From assembly GCF_001949145.1 (NCBI RefSeq), contig NW_019091677.1, positions 193,670-218,305 of the forward strand: a stretch of DNA of 24,636 nucleotides. Reading direction: 5' to 3'. The notes beneath the pieces are model-generated. The model saw only the letters and a list, made by a program, of their open reading frames with translations. It did no database searches and was not told the origin of the DNA. Each line of letters begins with the position of its first letter. Position 1 is the stretch's first letter. Origin of the DNA: Acanthaster planci. Its lineage: Eukaryota; Echinodermata; Asteroidea; Valvatida; Acanthasteridae. A program made the translations under genes and the position numbers. Below, piece after piece: positions 8,082 to 17,149 of this stretch.

Positions 8082-8455
8082 TAATCAAATCCCCCGGGGG
8101 TGGGGAAAGTCCCTAATGAGTTGGGGAAGCCCCTTGGTTGGGGAAAGTCCCTTCTAGGTTGGGAAGTCCCTTGGTAAAGGAAAGTCCCTTTTAGGTTTGG
8201 GGAACTCCCTTGGTTAGGGAAAGTCCCTTTTAGGTTGGAAAAGTCCCTTTTAGTCCGGAAGTCACAAGTTTTGGGAGAAGTCCCTTCTAGGTTGGAGAAG
8301 TCCCTTTCAGTCCGGAAGTCACGTGGTAAGGGAAAGTCCCTTCTTGAGCCCAACTTTTGTGTGATGTCGCCGTCAGCGATCAAATTCCACGGGGGGTGGG
8401 GAAAGTCCTTAAGTTGGGGAAGTCTCGTGGTCAGGGAAAGTACCTTCTAGACCAG
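8082..8455. repeat. Minisatellite built on GGAAAGTCCC
   Basis: This is an imperfect tandem array of roughly 19-22-base units of the form TTGGGGAAAGTCCCTTCTAG. Exact GGAAAGTCCC occurs at 8104, 8142, 8179, 8218 and 8331, with many one-base variants between. A larger period is also visible: AGTCCGGAAGTCAC occurs at 8252 and 8309 (57 bases apart), and the opening block (ATCAAATCC...GGGGTGGGGAAAGTCC) recurs at about 8378. The array begins right where the polymerase remnant ends. The open frame on the minus strand here is only repeat translation. Confidence 0.85.
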
Positions 8456-9665
8456 GAGGCTGGTCAGGAACTCTCCATGCCTACTACTCTTCTGACGATC
8501 CCATAAGTCCAGATTAGGAGCTTAGATTTTGAAGGTAATTTTGAAGTTTTTCCAAATACGCAAGGTGGACGACAGACCATATTTCACTGGAATTGCAGGA
8601 TTTTGTCGCTAGAATCTGACTATGGATTTATTTTTGAGATCTAGAATTAGGAAAGCAACAGTGCATCATCCAATCGCCCTGAGCCCACGTACACGTTGTA
8701 CATGTAATCCCAAACCAACCGCTGGATGGCGAGTTCCAATCAGTAAAATTAAAAAAAAGTGCCCCAGAAAAAAATCATTGAACTTTTGATGACCTCCCGA
8801 AAACAATCCTGCCTTTTCAATAAGAGCAAATTAGGTTCTAGGAGTCTGAAGAAAGTGCCCAGGAAAAACCTCAGATTGCACCTTAGAGCATCTATAGAAT
8901 TCAAAATTTCCTGGGGCCCTTATTAGCGGGCCCCGGACCCTACACCATAATGGCTTCGCGCTCCACGAACACGTGCCGCCCTCACCTGCCATAATATCAG
9001 GCTGTGGAGAACACTGAAATAAAAAAAAGAATGCGTTGTAGTAGTTAAATTTGTGGTTCCCATTGCCCGCCAACGTGAAATAGGATTATTGACAGAAAAC
9101 AGCGAATTCCACCTATCTACTGGACTGAGAATTTTTCTTGAGTAGTTTACTAATTATCAGCGGTTACGAAGTAGGCACCCCCCCCCCGAAGAAAAGTCCC
9201 TGGAATTTTTTTGCGATGATCTCATTCGAGTCAATGAGGACTCTGGCCAATGGTGACCGTGGTAACGGTGACGTTCTAAACCCGTGTGATTCACCGCTGG
9301 AAACCCTTCACGTGAAGCGGCATATTAGCCTAATGAAGTAGTACGTTCATCTAGTGCCCGTAGTGCAGTGGGCATGGTGATTGTGCCCAGCCGCATCGCG
9401 CTGGTTTGTGCGGTTTTTACGTATGTAGTGTGTGTAGTAAGGGTCGTCCGAGGGCGTGAAGCGGCAAAAAAAAGGTGCCCTTAAAACCTGAAATGTTTTG
9501 TTTCACTGTTTGCAACATTTTAAAACACACAAATAAAATCTCAATCCAACTTTTCTTGCATTACCATTTTATGGTGCAAATAAAGTGATATAGCAGCATG
9601 GGTTCACCAAGCGGATGAATATTGCTGTTTATTTCAACGTTAGTGGGCAGGACTAGCCTGTAGTA
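8456..9665. other. Intergenic region upstream of the 14-3-3 gene
   Basis: No gene was found. At about 8750-8995 there is an old dispersed-repeat remnant with AAAAGTGCCCCAG / AAAGTGCCCAGG words and a G/C block GGGGCCC...GGGCCCCGGACCCT. A poly-C run lies at 9179-9187. Bases 9330-9480 hold GTAGTG-rich sequence. The right part should contain the promoter of the 14-3-3 gene; no TATA box was evident near it. Confidence 0.5.
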
Positions 9666-9677
9666 GCCGCCATTTTG
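9666..9677 (+). promoter_or_regulatory. Consensus YY1-type site (GCCGCCATTTTG)
   Basis: GCCGCCATTTTG matches the well-known YY1 core (reverse complement CAAAATGGCGGC). It lies 106 bases before the 14-3-3 ATG, where such sites commonly overlap or follow the transcription start of TATA-less housekeeping genes. Assignment as a promoter element is inferred from position and motif only. Confidence 0.5.
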
Positions 9678-9783
9678 AGATCTGGAACCGACTGCCCATT
9701 TTCGGAGAAATTGATTGGGATTGTTGGCCTATCGGGGCTGAATATCTTCCTCATACTTTGTCCGTTTTTCAGTCAGTTTCACG

Positions 9784-10116
9784 ATGTCGAATGAGGACGA
9801 AACGAAAAAAGAGCAGCTGGTACAGCGTGCCAAGCTTGCCGAGCAAGCAGAGCGGTACGATGACATGGCGGCAGCCATGAAAAGTGTGACAGAACTTCTA
9901 GATGTAGAATCGCCAAGCGCGTCCGGTCTGACGAACGAAGAGCGGAACCTGCTGTCTGTTGCTTACAAGAATGTCGTGGGTGCTCGGCGTTCGTCCTGGA
10001 GGGTCATCAGTAGCATCGAGCAGAAGTCCGAGGGCAATGAAAAGAAGCAACAAATGGCAAAGGATTATCGTAGCAAGATCGAGCGCGAATTAAACGAAAT
10101 CTGTCACGATGTTCTG
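9784..10116 (+). CDS. 14-3-3 protein, first coding exon (zeta/epsilon-type scaffold)
   Basis: 14-3-3 proteins are cytosolic dimers that bind phosphoserine/phosphothreonine motifs in signalling partners. The exon encodes 111 residues. The N-terminal dimerisation helices contain [20 protein letters not shown], followed by the family signature [20 protein letters not shown] (residues 54-73) and [13 protein letters not shown]. The phosphate-binding Lys62 and Arg69 (Lys49 and Arg56 of mammalian zeta) and the regulatory serine in RRSSW are present. The exon ends at NEICHDVL followed directly by GTGAGT at 10117, the normal phase-0 boundary of animal 14-3-3 genes. The loop before NEERN ([10 protein letters not shown]) is about seven residues longer than in vertebrate zeta. 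The start ACGATGTCG is the first ATG of the block. The frame reads on to 10398, but that part is intron. No later exon was seen in the window. Confidence 0.95.
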
Positions 10117-12180
10117 GTGAGTGGCTTTGGGGTGAACCTGCTTTGGCATGCAGTCACCTGTGTACGTAGCCTTCATGTACATGTACAATGTACAACAAGG
10201 GTGATGTACACACCCACTTCATGCACTTGCCAGTTGCACATGGCTGATAAGGTTGCCAGCGGTCAACTCATCCTGGGCAAAATCTATCTAGGGCCTATGC
10301 CTACTCGTCTCCGAAAACACTTAATGTTAGGCCCAGGCCATTGTCGATGTCAGGCTTGCCAACTTGAGCATGTTGTGCTTGACTTTTTAACATTTTGAAC
10401 AAGTGGCATGCTGACTCCCTTGTCTGCTTGTGTTTTCATGGATGGTGACTGTGACTGCATGTTATGGTTCCTCAAAAAATGTTTGACTGTCGTAACTTTC
10501 AACATCAATCATGAACATGATGAAACTATGCATGCTAACATGGCTAGGCCTACTGTCATTTCAAATGTTTATTATTCATGCAGTGTTGACTTGCATGCAG
10601 TAAACTAGCAACAGTCATGACAGTGGATGCATTATCAGTTCATGATTGTCATGTTGGTCATGCTATTTTATTTAGCATCAGTGAACAAAAGTAGCGTCAA
10701 CAAAGTATCAACAATTTCAATATACCCCGTACAGATTTAAAAGTGGTTTTATATTTTAAAGACTCTTAACACTTGCCACTGTGTAAGAGAAACACCAAAT
10801 TTGCTTCCAGATTCTCACAGGAAAACAAAAATTTTCGTCATGTATGGAGGCCGCCATCTTTCTTCCCTCTGCCGTTCACGTGAAAACAAGATGGCGGCCG
10901 GTCGGACTGCACAACCAGGCCCGACTTCGTCACTCAAATTTCAACACTCAAATATCATTTCAGATAATACATTGAATTTGATATGTAAGATCCTAATTAA
11001 GATTTTATATAAAAAACCTTTGCATAAATATGCTTGAATAACTTGTTGACGCTAAATAGCATGACCTTTTCGTGTAGCCTAGACCTAGGCCTATCACAAT
11101 AAGCCTTATCACAAATAGAGGGCCTACTGCATGGGTGATTTTGCACAATGGTAGAAAGGTATTGTGGGAAGTAAAAAGGTGCAAACATCGAACCTTTTGC
11201 CTTCCCACAATGCCTCTGTTACACCCCAACTGTAGCATCTGTTTCAACTATAGCTGGGACAGTCCCAACTGTTGTTCGGGTGGCCCAACTATTGTTGACC
11301 AATTTCTGAGGAAAATTTCTCAACCTTATCCAAGTTTATGCATCTCTCACTTAACACAATTCATCTAAAATATGGCACTTCTTCTATGACATGACATTAT
11401 AAACAATATGACCTAGAAATGGCAGCGCAAGTCGCACCGAGTGCGCTGTACATGTACAGTACACATACCATACTTTACATGAACATGTGTCGCGATCACG
11501 CACACGGTTTGGTAGGTTCCCGATCTAAACATACGTTGTTGATGCACTGCACGCCAGGGCCATTTTAAAAACCATGGCATGGCACGGGATCCAGTTTTTG
11601 CTGCTTTTCTGCTGCAACGTAAATGAAACTTGAAATGGAGCTCATGCCGAAATTAAAGGGTGTCGCTGTGATTTAGAGTGTCAGAAAAAGCGCAATTCAT
11701 GCAGCAGGGTGTCCTGCGACTGAAACTATGGACGTCCTAACGTCCGCGGCTGAACCCTTGGCGAAAACCCTGATTTCGTGGATTGACCTCATTGGCACTA
11801 AGCGCTTGTATGCAAGTTGTGTGGGGCTGTCCACGCCAGGTCATGATTCTTAGACATGATTTTTAATTCCCAACATGTAGGGCTCTGATACATGTACGTG
11901 TATACAAATGCCAATGAGTAATACAAGAAAAACTGCCTACAAGTTATTCCAAAACCGCAAACTTGACAGGGGCAATAGGGAAACAAAACCTTTTGACAGG
12001 CAGGTTGATGGGTGCATGCTGAAGTATCACGTTATGTCTTATCTCCTCACCAAAATAGACAATACAAACATGATGCTGGATGACTGAAACCACAAAGGAT
12101 GCAGTCACTGTTGTGGATATAATTGTCTGCTTTCATCTTATGAGGCTTGTGGGAACATTCTGAACAAATAAGCCAGATTA
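10117..12180 (+). other. Probable 14-3-3 intron 1 (start), no gene seen
   Basis: The intron begins with GTGAGT at 10117. The sequence is AT-rich with CATG and GTACATGTAC words (10176-10200, 11447-11460) and short open frames without family resemblance. The main structured item is the inverted repeat at 10849-10899. No acceptor plus exon encoding the next 14-3-3 segment was found before the right edge, so the intron may span the rest of the window. Confidence 0.5.
10849..10899. promoter_or_regulatory. Inverted GGCCGCCATCTT pair flanking a CACGTG E-box
   Basis: Arms GGCCGCCATCTT (10849-10860) and AAGATGGCGGCC (10888-10899) are perfect 12-base complements. Each contains a YY1-type AAGATGGCGGC core. 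Between them CACGTG (10877-10882) is a palindromic E-box of the USF/MYC class. The layout, two mirror-image YY1-like sites around an E-box, fits a regulatory module or second promoter in intron 1. A transposon-derived hairpin is the alternative. Confidence 0.45.
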
Positions 12181-12303
12181 CCGCGGTATTGAAATTCAAT
12201 ACTGAAATAGTCGTTATTCTGGTATTAATGGATTGTTAGTCGGTATTCTCCGGTATTAAAAACAAAACTGCGGTATTCGGTAATACCGAAATACCGCCCA
12301 AGC
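12181..12303. repeat. Cluster of GGTATT / AATACC motifs with internal hairpins
   Basis: GGTATT or its complement AATACC occurs at least six times in about 115 bases. GTATTGAAATTCAATAC (12186-12202) is an 8+1+8 palindrome, and 12271-12296 (CGGTATTCGG...ATACCG) is a near-perfect 26-base hairpin. Such clusters of CGGTATT-like subterminal repeats are seen in hAT-type and other non-autonomous DNA transposons, but no end or target duplication was identified. Confidence 0.45.
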
Positions 12304-12777
12304 CAAATTGCAATACTAAAATGTGAATCACGATTTAGGGGGGGGTACATCATGACTAAAATGTGCAGTAAATTGAAAATAAAGTTATATTAGGCTTCAT
12401 ACAAATTTTACATATGTAGCATTTTATTTTTGATGTTAACTATTCTCTTGCAAGAAATGGTTTGGACGGATTTAGTATCACGGACAACTTGCCGCACGTA
12501 CATTGTACCTGGCAATAGCACTTAAAAGTGTCAGCTGGGCATGTATCGTGGATGTAACGGCGCGGCCAAATCTTCACACTGATTTCGGTGTCATGAGAAA
12601 ATCGGATTCATATCAGACTTCATCCTTTCATTTGTTACACCACAGTCAGGTTAAGACAGGTTTTTTCTTCCTTGCATAAGTACTGATTTGTCCTTTTTCT
12701 ACCAACGACATACTTTGCCAGCCCTCGTTCAGACACCGAACAGTACTGGAGCTCCGTAATGCATGCGACTGAATCTA
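12304..12777. other. Spacer with no recognised gene
   Basis: Apart from a G-run at 12337-12345 the stretch is AT-rich and non-descript. The minus-strand frame at 12847-12635 runs across the end of the Tc1-like element and is not a gene. Confidence 0.5.
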
Positions 12778-12778
12778 C

Positions 12779-12804
12779 ACTGCCGTGCAAAAGTCCGATC
12801 GCAC
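12779..12804 (+). repeat. Tc1-like element, left terminal inverted repeat
   Basis: The repeat starts ACTGCCGTGCAAAAGTCCGA and is the exact reverse complement of 14059-14084. It is preceded by TA at 12776-12777 and one extra base. Confidence 0.88.
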
Positions 12805-13089
12805 CTACGTGCACAAAATATTTATTCCTATTAATCATTAAATGCAATAAAGATGTGAATAAAAACTATGCCCGTGTCTTTGGTAATATCCATATTCCAA
12901 TAAATTCATGTTTTATTTCATGAATCATTTCTTCAAAGTCACCAAAATGTTAAAAAATGACATCGTTTCTGTTCCATGTGCACAAAGTGAATGGAGAGTA
13001 TCCTCATTAACATATCGTTATCGGCAAAATCCAAGATGGCAGCGCCCCGTTTCCGAAAAGCATGAAGGATGGCCCATGGATTGTAGTGT

Positions 13090-13500
13090 GTTTAGGCCCT
13101 GTGAGCGTCAATAACGGCTTGACACCTTCTTGGCATTGAAGGCAAGAAATCCTTGATAATTTGGCAGTCCAGTCCCTCCCAAATCTTGAAAAAGTCCCTT
13201 AATTCTGAGGCCTGTCTTCACGCTGAACGCGGTCATTACGGGTGACCGTCCGGGGCTCGCGGGCCAGGCTGGCCGGAGCTAGCTGTCTGACTTTCGGATC
13301 CATGCATGACGCTGGGCTCATGCCTGGCAACTTGCCTATGAAGTCCTGCATCAGCCAATTGGCTTGATACAGCCGTGAACTGCAACGCTGGTCACACTGG
13401 ACAGATCAACTTCGAGCTCAGGGGTGACACCAAGCAGGCGATCATGAACCCAAACCTGTTGCCCCTCTCGGTCGTTGCCCGTGCACAGCATCACGGACAT
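13090..13500 (-). pseudogene. Tc1-like transposase, C-terminal fragments
   Basis: On the minus strand, IWEGLDCQIIKDFLPSMPRR then CQAVIDAHRA (13187-13092) matches the C-terminal end of Tc1 family transposases, where a W-x-x-L-D then S-M-P-R-R-C-Q-A-V-I pattern is characteristic. About 70 bases upstream (13265-13225), AWPASPGRSP fits the W-P-A-x-S-P-D-L-x-P-I-E block, shifted in frame and without a clear catalytic acid. The rest of the catalytic DDE/D domain and the N-terminal paired-like domain are not readable. The enzyme is dead, so the element could move only if supplied in trans. Confidence 0.7.
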
Positions 13501-14058
13501 CAATGGAAATAAACTCCCTTTACGTCCTGAGATCAGTTCTCACGTAATACTCGCCAATTCCGAGTCCTCTCTTTAGGAAGTCCCCTCCCGATGCCAAGCC
13601 CCGATCATCCCTTTTCATGGTTGGTAAGTGGAGTATTCCGAGCTATTGTTTTGTTTCAAAAGGTCATAGGTAAGCGATTCAGATGCGAAGGAGAACTCCC
13701 TTCATGTAGCCTGGCCTGTCTAATTTCCATTTTTGTGAATGGGGGTTCCAGTTTGCCTCATAAATATGAATTACAAAGCTTTTCCCGCTGCGCGAACTTT
13801 GTTGCCATTGGTTTAAATGTCAGGATAATGATATTCATGACCTCATGAATACGTAATGAGGCAATCCAAGATGGCGTTTTAACACGTTGCAAAAACCCGT
13901 CGCGAAATCGTCATCATTATTGAGTGGCAGAAATGTTTTCAGACACTAGAAACATGAATTTATTCGACTAAAATAAAGACACATCACATAGGTTTGGTCC
14001 TTTATTCACAAATCAGGATATTTTACAGGAAAACAGTTGTTTGAAATCGTGCAATCAC

Positions 14059-14084
14059 GTGCGATCGGACTTTTGCACGGCAGT
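14059..14084 (-). repeat. Tc1-like element, right terminal inverted repeat
   Basis: This is the reverse complement of 12779-12804 over all 26 bases, followed after one base by TA (14086-14087). The next inner bases match less well, with a shared GCAC about 32 bases in. Confidence 0.88.
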
Positions 14085-14179
14085 CTACTTACCTGCCCCG
14101 CCAATGCAGTGTTGCCTACCCTGAAACGGAATGAGCAGCGTCTCCAAAAGAGATCCAGCACTTGCCGTTGAGCACTCCA

Positions 14180-14814
14180 AGAAAATTCGGGACCTGAAGG
14201 ATGCAGGACTTGTGGGTGTGCTCACTGCAGAAGAAAAAGGGAGGAACCTAGAGCGACAATGGTATATCCCACACCATGTTGTTCATCACAATGGGAAAAC
14301 ATGACTGGTGTTCAATTGTGCGTTCACATATCGGGGAGAATCTCGTAACGACTATCTGCTCCCTGGGCCTAACTTGGGTTCATCACTAGTTGGAAGTGCT
14401 GGTTTGATTCAGACAGCATGAGGTAGCTGTCTCCGGTGACATCAAGGCGATGTTTCACTGTATACACACTTTGGAGTGTGGCCGATACTTGCTTTATTTC
14501 CGATGGAAGGATTTAGACCCCCATGCCGAAATGGAAGAATTGGAGTGGAACGTACTCCCATCTGCATCACCTGCAGTCTGAGCTGTATCACCTTCGCCCT
14601 GCAAAAGCACGTGAAGGACAGGTTCCCAGATCCGGACGCAGTCAGAAATGTTTTGAGATCATTTTATGTCAACAGTTGCCTCGATGGCAAACCTAGCATC
14701 CCTGAAGCAAAGAAGCTGGTTGAGAAACTGTGCCGAGCACTTGGTGCCGGAGGGTTTCCCATTGTGAAATGGGCCAGCAACTTCCCCAAAAAGTGCCCAT
14801 TCCTGCAGCACTGA
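14180..14814 (+). pseudogene. BEL/Pao reverse transcriptase remnant
   Basis: The RT of this family copies element RNA into DNA. Visible: WYIPHHVVHHNGK, then FNCAFTYRGESRNDYLLPGP with LGSSLVG (the VFDCAA...LLxGPDL block), then VSGDIKAMFH (motif A region with its Asp), and CITFALQKHVKDRFPDPDAV, VLRSFYVNSCLDGKPSI, KWASNF. The motif that should be Tyr-Val-Asp-Asp reads YVNS at 14665-14676, so both catalytic aspartates are lost. Frames change near 14300 and 14430-14520 and stops occur. The enzyme is inactive. Confidence 0.85.
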
Positions 14815-14961
14815 GAGAAGGCTGAGCTCAAGTTGTGATTCGCCCGAGGAGGCAGCCTTAGGGCAACACTGGAATTTCCGGCCGGACACCCTCAGCTACA
14901 AACTCGAACTTCGTGAGTGGCCGGTCCTCACTTGAACAGCGGTTCTCAGTGATGTGATGAG

Positions 14962-15741
14962 ATGTGCTGGGAAAGACCCTCTCGGTTATCTCATGCCATA
15001 TATGGTGAGGGAAAAGTGCTTGTCCAGGAGCTTTGGAAAAGACCTTTGGGTTGGGATGAAGAGATTCCCGATAAGGGCGAAGATGGCCTATACGCCCAAC
15101 ATATGAGATGGCAGAACGAAATTGCCGACCTTTCCCTTGTGCACGTGCCTCAGTGCTACCTCCCATGGTACTTTGATCCTATGGATGTGTCATACCAAAT
15201 ACATGTCTTTACCAACGCCTTGGAGAAAGTCTATGGGGCCATTGCATATCTCTGGGCCACTGCTCAGTCTGGCGACGCAAGTGTCAGGTTTATTATGGCA
15301 CGATCTCGTTTGGCACAAAAGGTGTGCAAACCATCCCTCGGCTGGAACTTCAAGCCGCTCTTTGTGGCACGGAGTTGGCAGAGCTCCTCGAGGACGAATT
15401 GCAGTTGAACTTGTTCATTACTTGTTGGAGTGACAGCACAACAGTTCTCTGCTGAATTACCTCTGAATCTTGCAGGTACAACCGTTTCGTCGGTGCTCCC
15501 ATCGCAGAAATTCAGAGGCTCACAGACCATACCATGTGGCGGTCATGGACGCTGCCCAGAACCTGCGGATGACCTGACCCGTGGATTGACGCTCAACGAG
15601 CTGACTACGCAGAGTCGGTGGACTGCTCCGCCTTTCCTCTCTTGTCTGAAGAGGATTGGCCTAGATTGCCATCGCCCACGCAACCTGATAGTGACGTGGA
15701 GTGTAAGGACAGTCGATTCACTGCTGTTACGATCTGCAATC
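14962..15741 (+). pseudogene. BEL/Pao RNase H and connection region remnant
   Basis: The frame at 14962-15408 carries LGWDEEIPD, RWQNEIADLSLVHVPQCY and QIHVFTNALEKVYGAIAYL, where F-x-D-A-S of RNase H has become FTNAL. It continues MARSRLAQK as the S-R-L-A-P block. After a frameshift PADDLTRGLTLNELT (about 15560-15606) matches the BEL connection motif PADxxTRG. Part of the protein between the two is missing or unreadable. Confidence 0.82.
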
Positions 15742-15949
15742 TAGGAAAGGATCCAGAGATCAATGCGACCCGGCATGCATCCCGGGATGACTTAGTTGAT
15801 GCATGTGGGCGGATGCTGTACAAAGCTGACGGAGAAACTAACCTAGATTTCCTCAGCGCCGACCAACAGATAGAGACCGAACATGTTCTCTTCATGAAGG
15901 TGCAAGCTGAGAGCTTTCCGAATGATCTTGCAGTTTTTTAGCGGGCAAT

Positions 15950-16512
15950 CCAATTCCGAAGAAGAGTTGTTTGAGTGAACTTGCCTCACAGATTGACACC
16001 GATACACAGCTTATCCGGGTTGGGGGAAGACTCCGACGAGCAGAGTTCGATCTTGATGTAAAGCACCCTGTCGTACTTGAAGGCAAACACCCGATCATCC
16101 AATTGCTAATCAAAGATGCAGATGAACGTCTTGGGCATCCTGGAACTGGTACTGTACTTGCAGACATGCTTCGATGATTCTGGTTGCTGCACGGTTGCCA
16201 GTCCATCAGAAGTCTCCAAAGCAGATGTACGGGATGCCTCAAACAGAGTGGTCAACCATCAGTGCCCAAGATGGCAGACATGCCGTCGGCACGCCTGCGA
16301 ATTGGGAAGCCAGCATTCTACTCCACAGGGGTAGACTGCTTTGGACTTTCCCCAACAGAGATGAGGAATCATATTGAAGTGCATGACGACCAAAGCCACA
16401 TACTTAGACTTGCTTGAGTTTATTGATGCCGATGCATTCCTTCTTGCATTCAATAGGTTTCGTTCACGACAAGTGATGTGCGACAATGGGACCAACTTTC
16501 AGGGAGGTCTTT
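15950..16512 (+). pseudogene. BEL/Pao integrase remnant
   Basis: It starts with LIRVGGRLRRAEFD and HPVVLEGKHPIIQLLI, the BEL pre-integrase motif. The HHCC zinc-binding part follows: ERLGHPGTGTVLADML, a stop, then FWLLHGCQSIRS and CTGCLK. Next comes KMADMPSARL and PAFYSTGVDCFG (first catalytic Asp, 16334-16336), and after a shortened middle CDNGTNFQGG (second Asp, 16482-16484). The third acid (Glu) is beyond the truncation. It carries at least two frameshifts and one stop. Confidence 0.88.
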
Positions 16513-17149
16513 CCAGATTAGTTTAGGGGCGGCTATGTTGCGATTTATATAGCAGTATAAAGGGCACCTCCAAGGGAGCCTGCCGCAAACTGATGAAGCA
16601 GCCGCAGGAAATGAAGAGTGTGGGGCTGGCTACAGATGGTGAGCAACAATTTCCTGTCTTAAAAACCCTATATCCATGATTACTCCTAGTTATTACATCA
16701 GTGATTATTCCCATTGTTAAGAACAAGTTATTGTTTAGACCATTATGAATATATTAGTGTTCTAACTTTCTGTGTTTTTGCTGAGCAAAAGGTCACACCA
16801 CACGAAGTGTCGAAAATAGATGCCCTTCCAATCATACACGTCCCATGTCGCATGTAGGACTGTACACTTTTGCACACACGAAGTTAGTGGAGTATTCCTG
16901 TTCCTTTAATACTTAATGATTATCAATGCTGTTATATTTTTCAGAACTAACTCTCCAATGGTCAGAGATCTTCCATTGATCACTGATCACTGCATCTTGA
17001 CTGAGCACTAGTCTCTCCACCAGCCCTACATTATTTTGTTCCCACCAATTTCCATGAATATCATCATATGAATAAATTGAATAAATGGTGCCCGTGCTCA
17101 ATGAACACACACACACCGAAGGACTCCCGAGTCCTCATTTCTCCTTTAC
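16513..17149. other. Spacer with no recognised gene
   Basis: A 100-base stretch (16553-16640) reads openly as GTSKGACRKLMKQPQEMK and ends ACAGATG before GTGAGC, so it could pass for an exon, but no family was recognised. The rest is AT-rich and featureless. Confidence 0.4.

Larger units (their letters stand above)
12778..14085 (-). mobile_element. Tc1/mariner-type transposon, defective, 1.3 kb
   Basis: The left end begins at 12778 and the right end finishes at 14085, each flanked by TA (12776-12777 and 14086-14087), the target duplication of this superfamily. The terminal inverted repeats match perfectly for 26 bases (12779-12804 and 14059-14084), reading ACTGCCGTGCAAAAGTCC from the outside; GCAAAAGT is typical of Tc1/mariner ends. 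The length of 1308 bases equals a standard full-length Tc1-like element. The transposase reads on the minus strand but is only recognisable in pieces. Confidence 0.85.
14110..16512 (+). mobile_element. BEL/Pao retrotransposon pol fragment
   Basis: Successive pieces of a BEL/Pao polyprotein appear in the correct order: start of reverse transcriptase (KKIRDLKDAGLVGVL, WYIPHHVVHHNGK), RT core, RNase H region, connection (PADDLTRGLTLNEL) and integrase. The left limit lies within about 30 bases of the Tc1-like element's right TA. The right limit falls just after the second integrase acid motif. No gag, protease or LTRs were found, so this is a truncated insertion. Frameshifts and stops separate the pieces. 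Confidence 0.88.

Noticed and set aside
8082-8455. CRISPR-like array or real protein in the GGAAAGTCCC repeats
   Set aside because: Units are contiguous and variable with no unique spacers, the genome is animal, and the minus-strand frame is only translated repeat.
10117-10398. Continuation of the 14-3-3 open frame to 10398
   Set aside because: The homology stops exactly at a GTGAGT donor at the normal family exon boundary; the rest is intron sequence that happens to stay open.
11135-11368. Plus-strand ORF in the 14-3-3 intron
   Set aside because: Composition is intron-like, there is no recognised domain, and overlapping frames on the other strand are equally open.
13591-13848. Plus-strand ORF inside the Tc1-like element
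   Set aside because: It has no transposase motifs and lies opposite to the strand carrying the recognisable transposase end.
16553-16640. Candidate exon ending ACAGATG before GTGAGC
   Set aside because: No family resemblance and no partner exon were found; a chance donor-like site is common.
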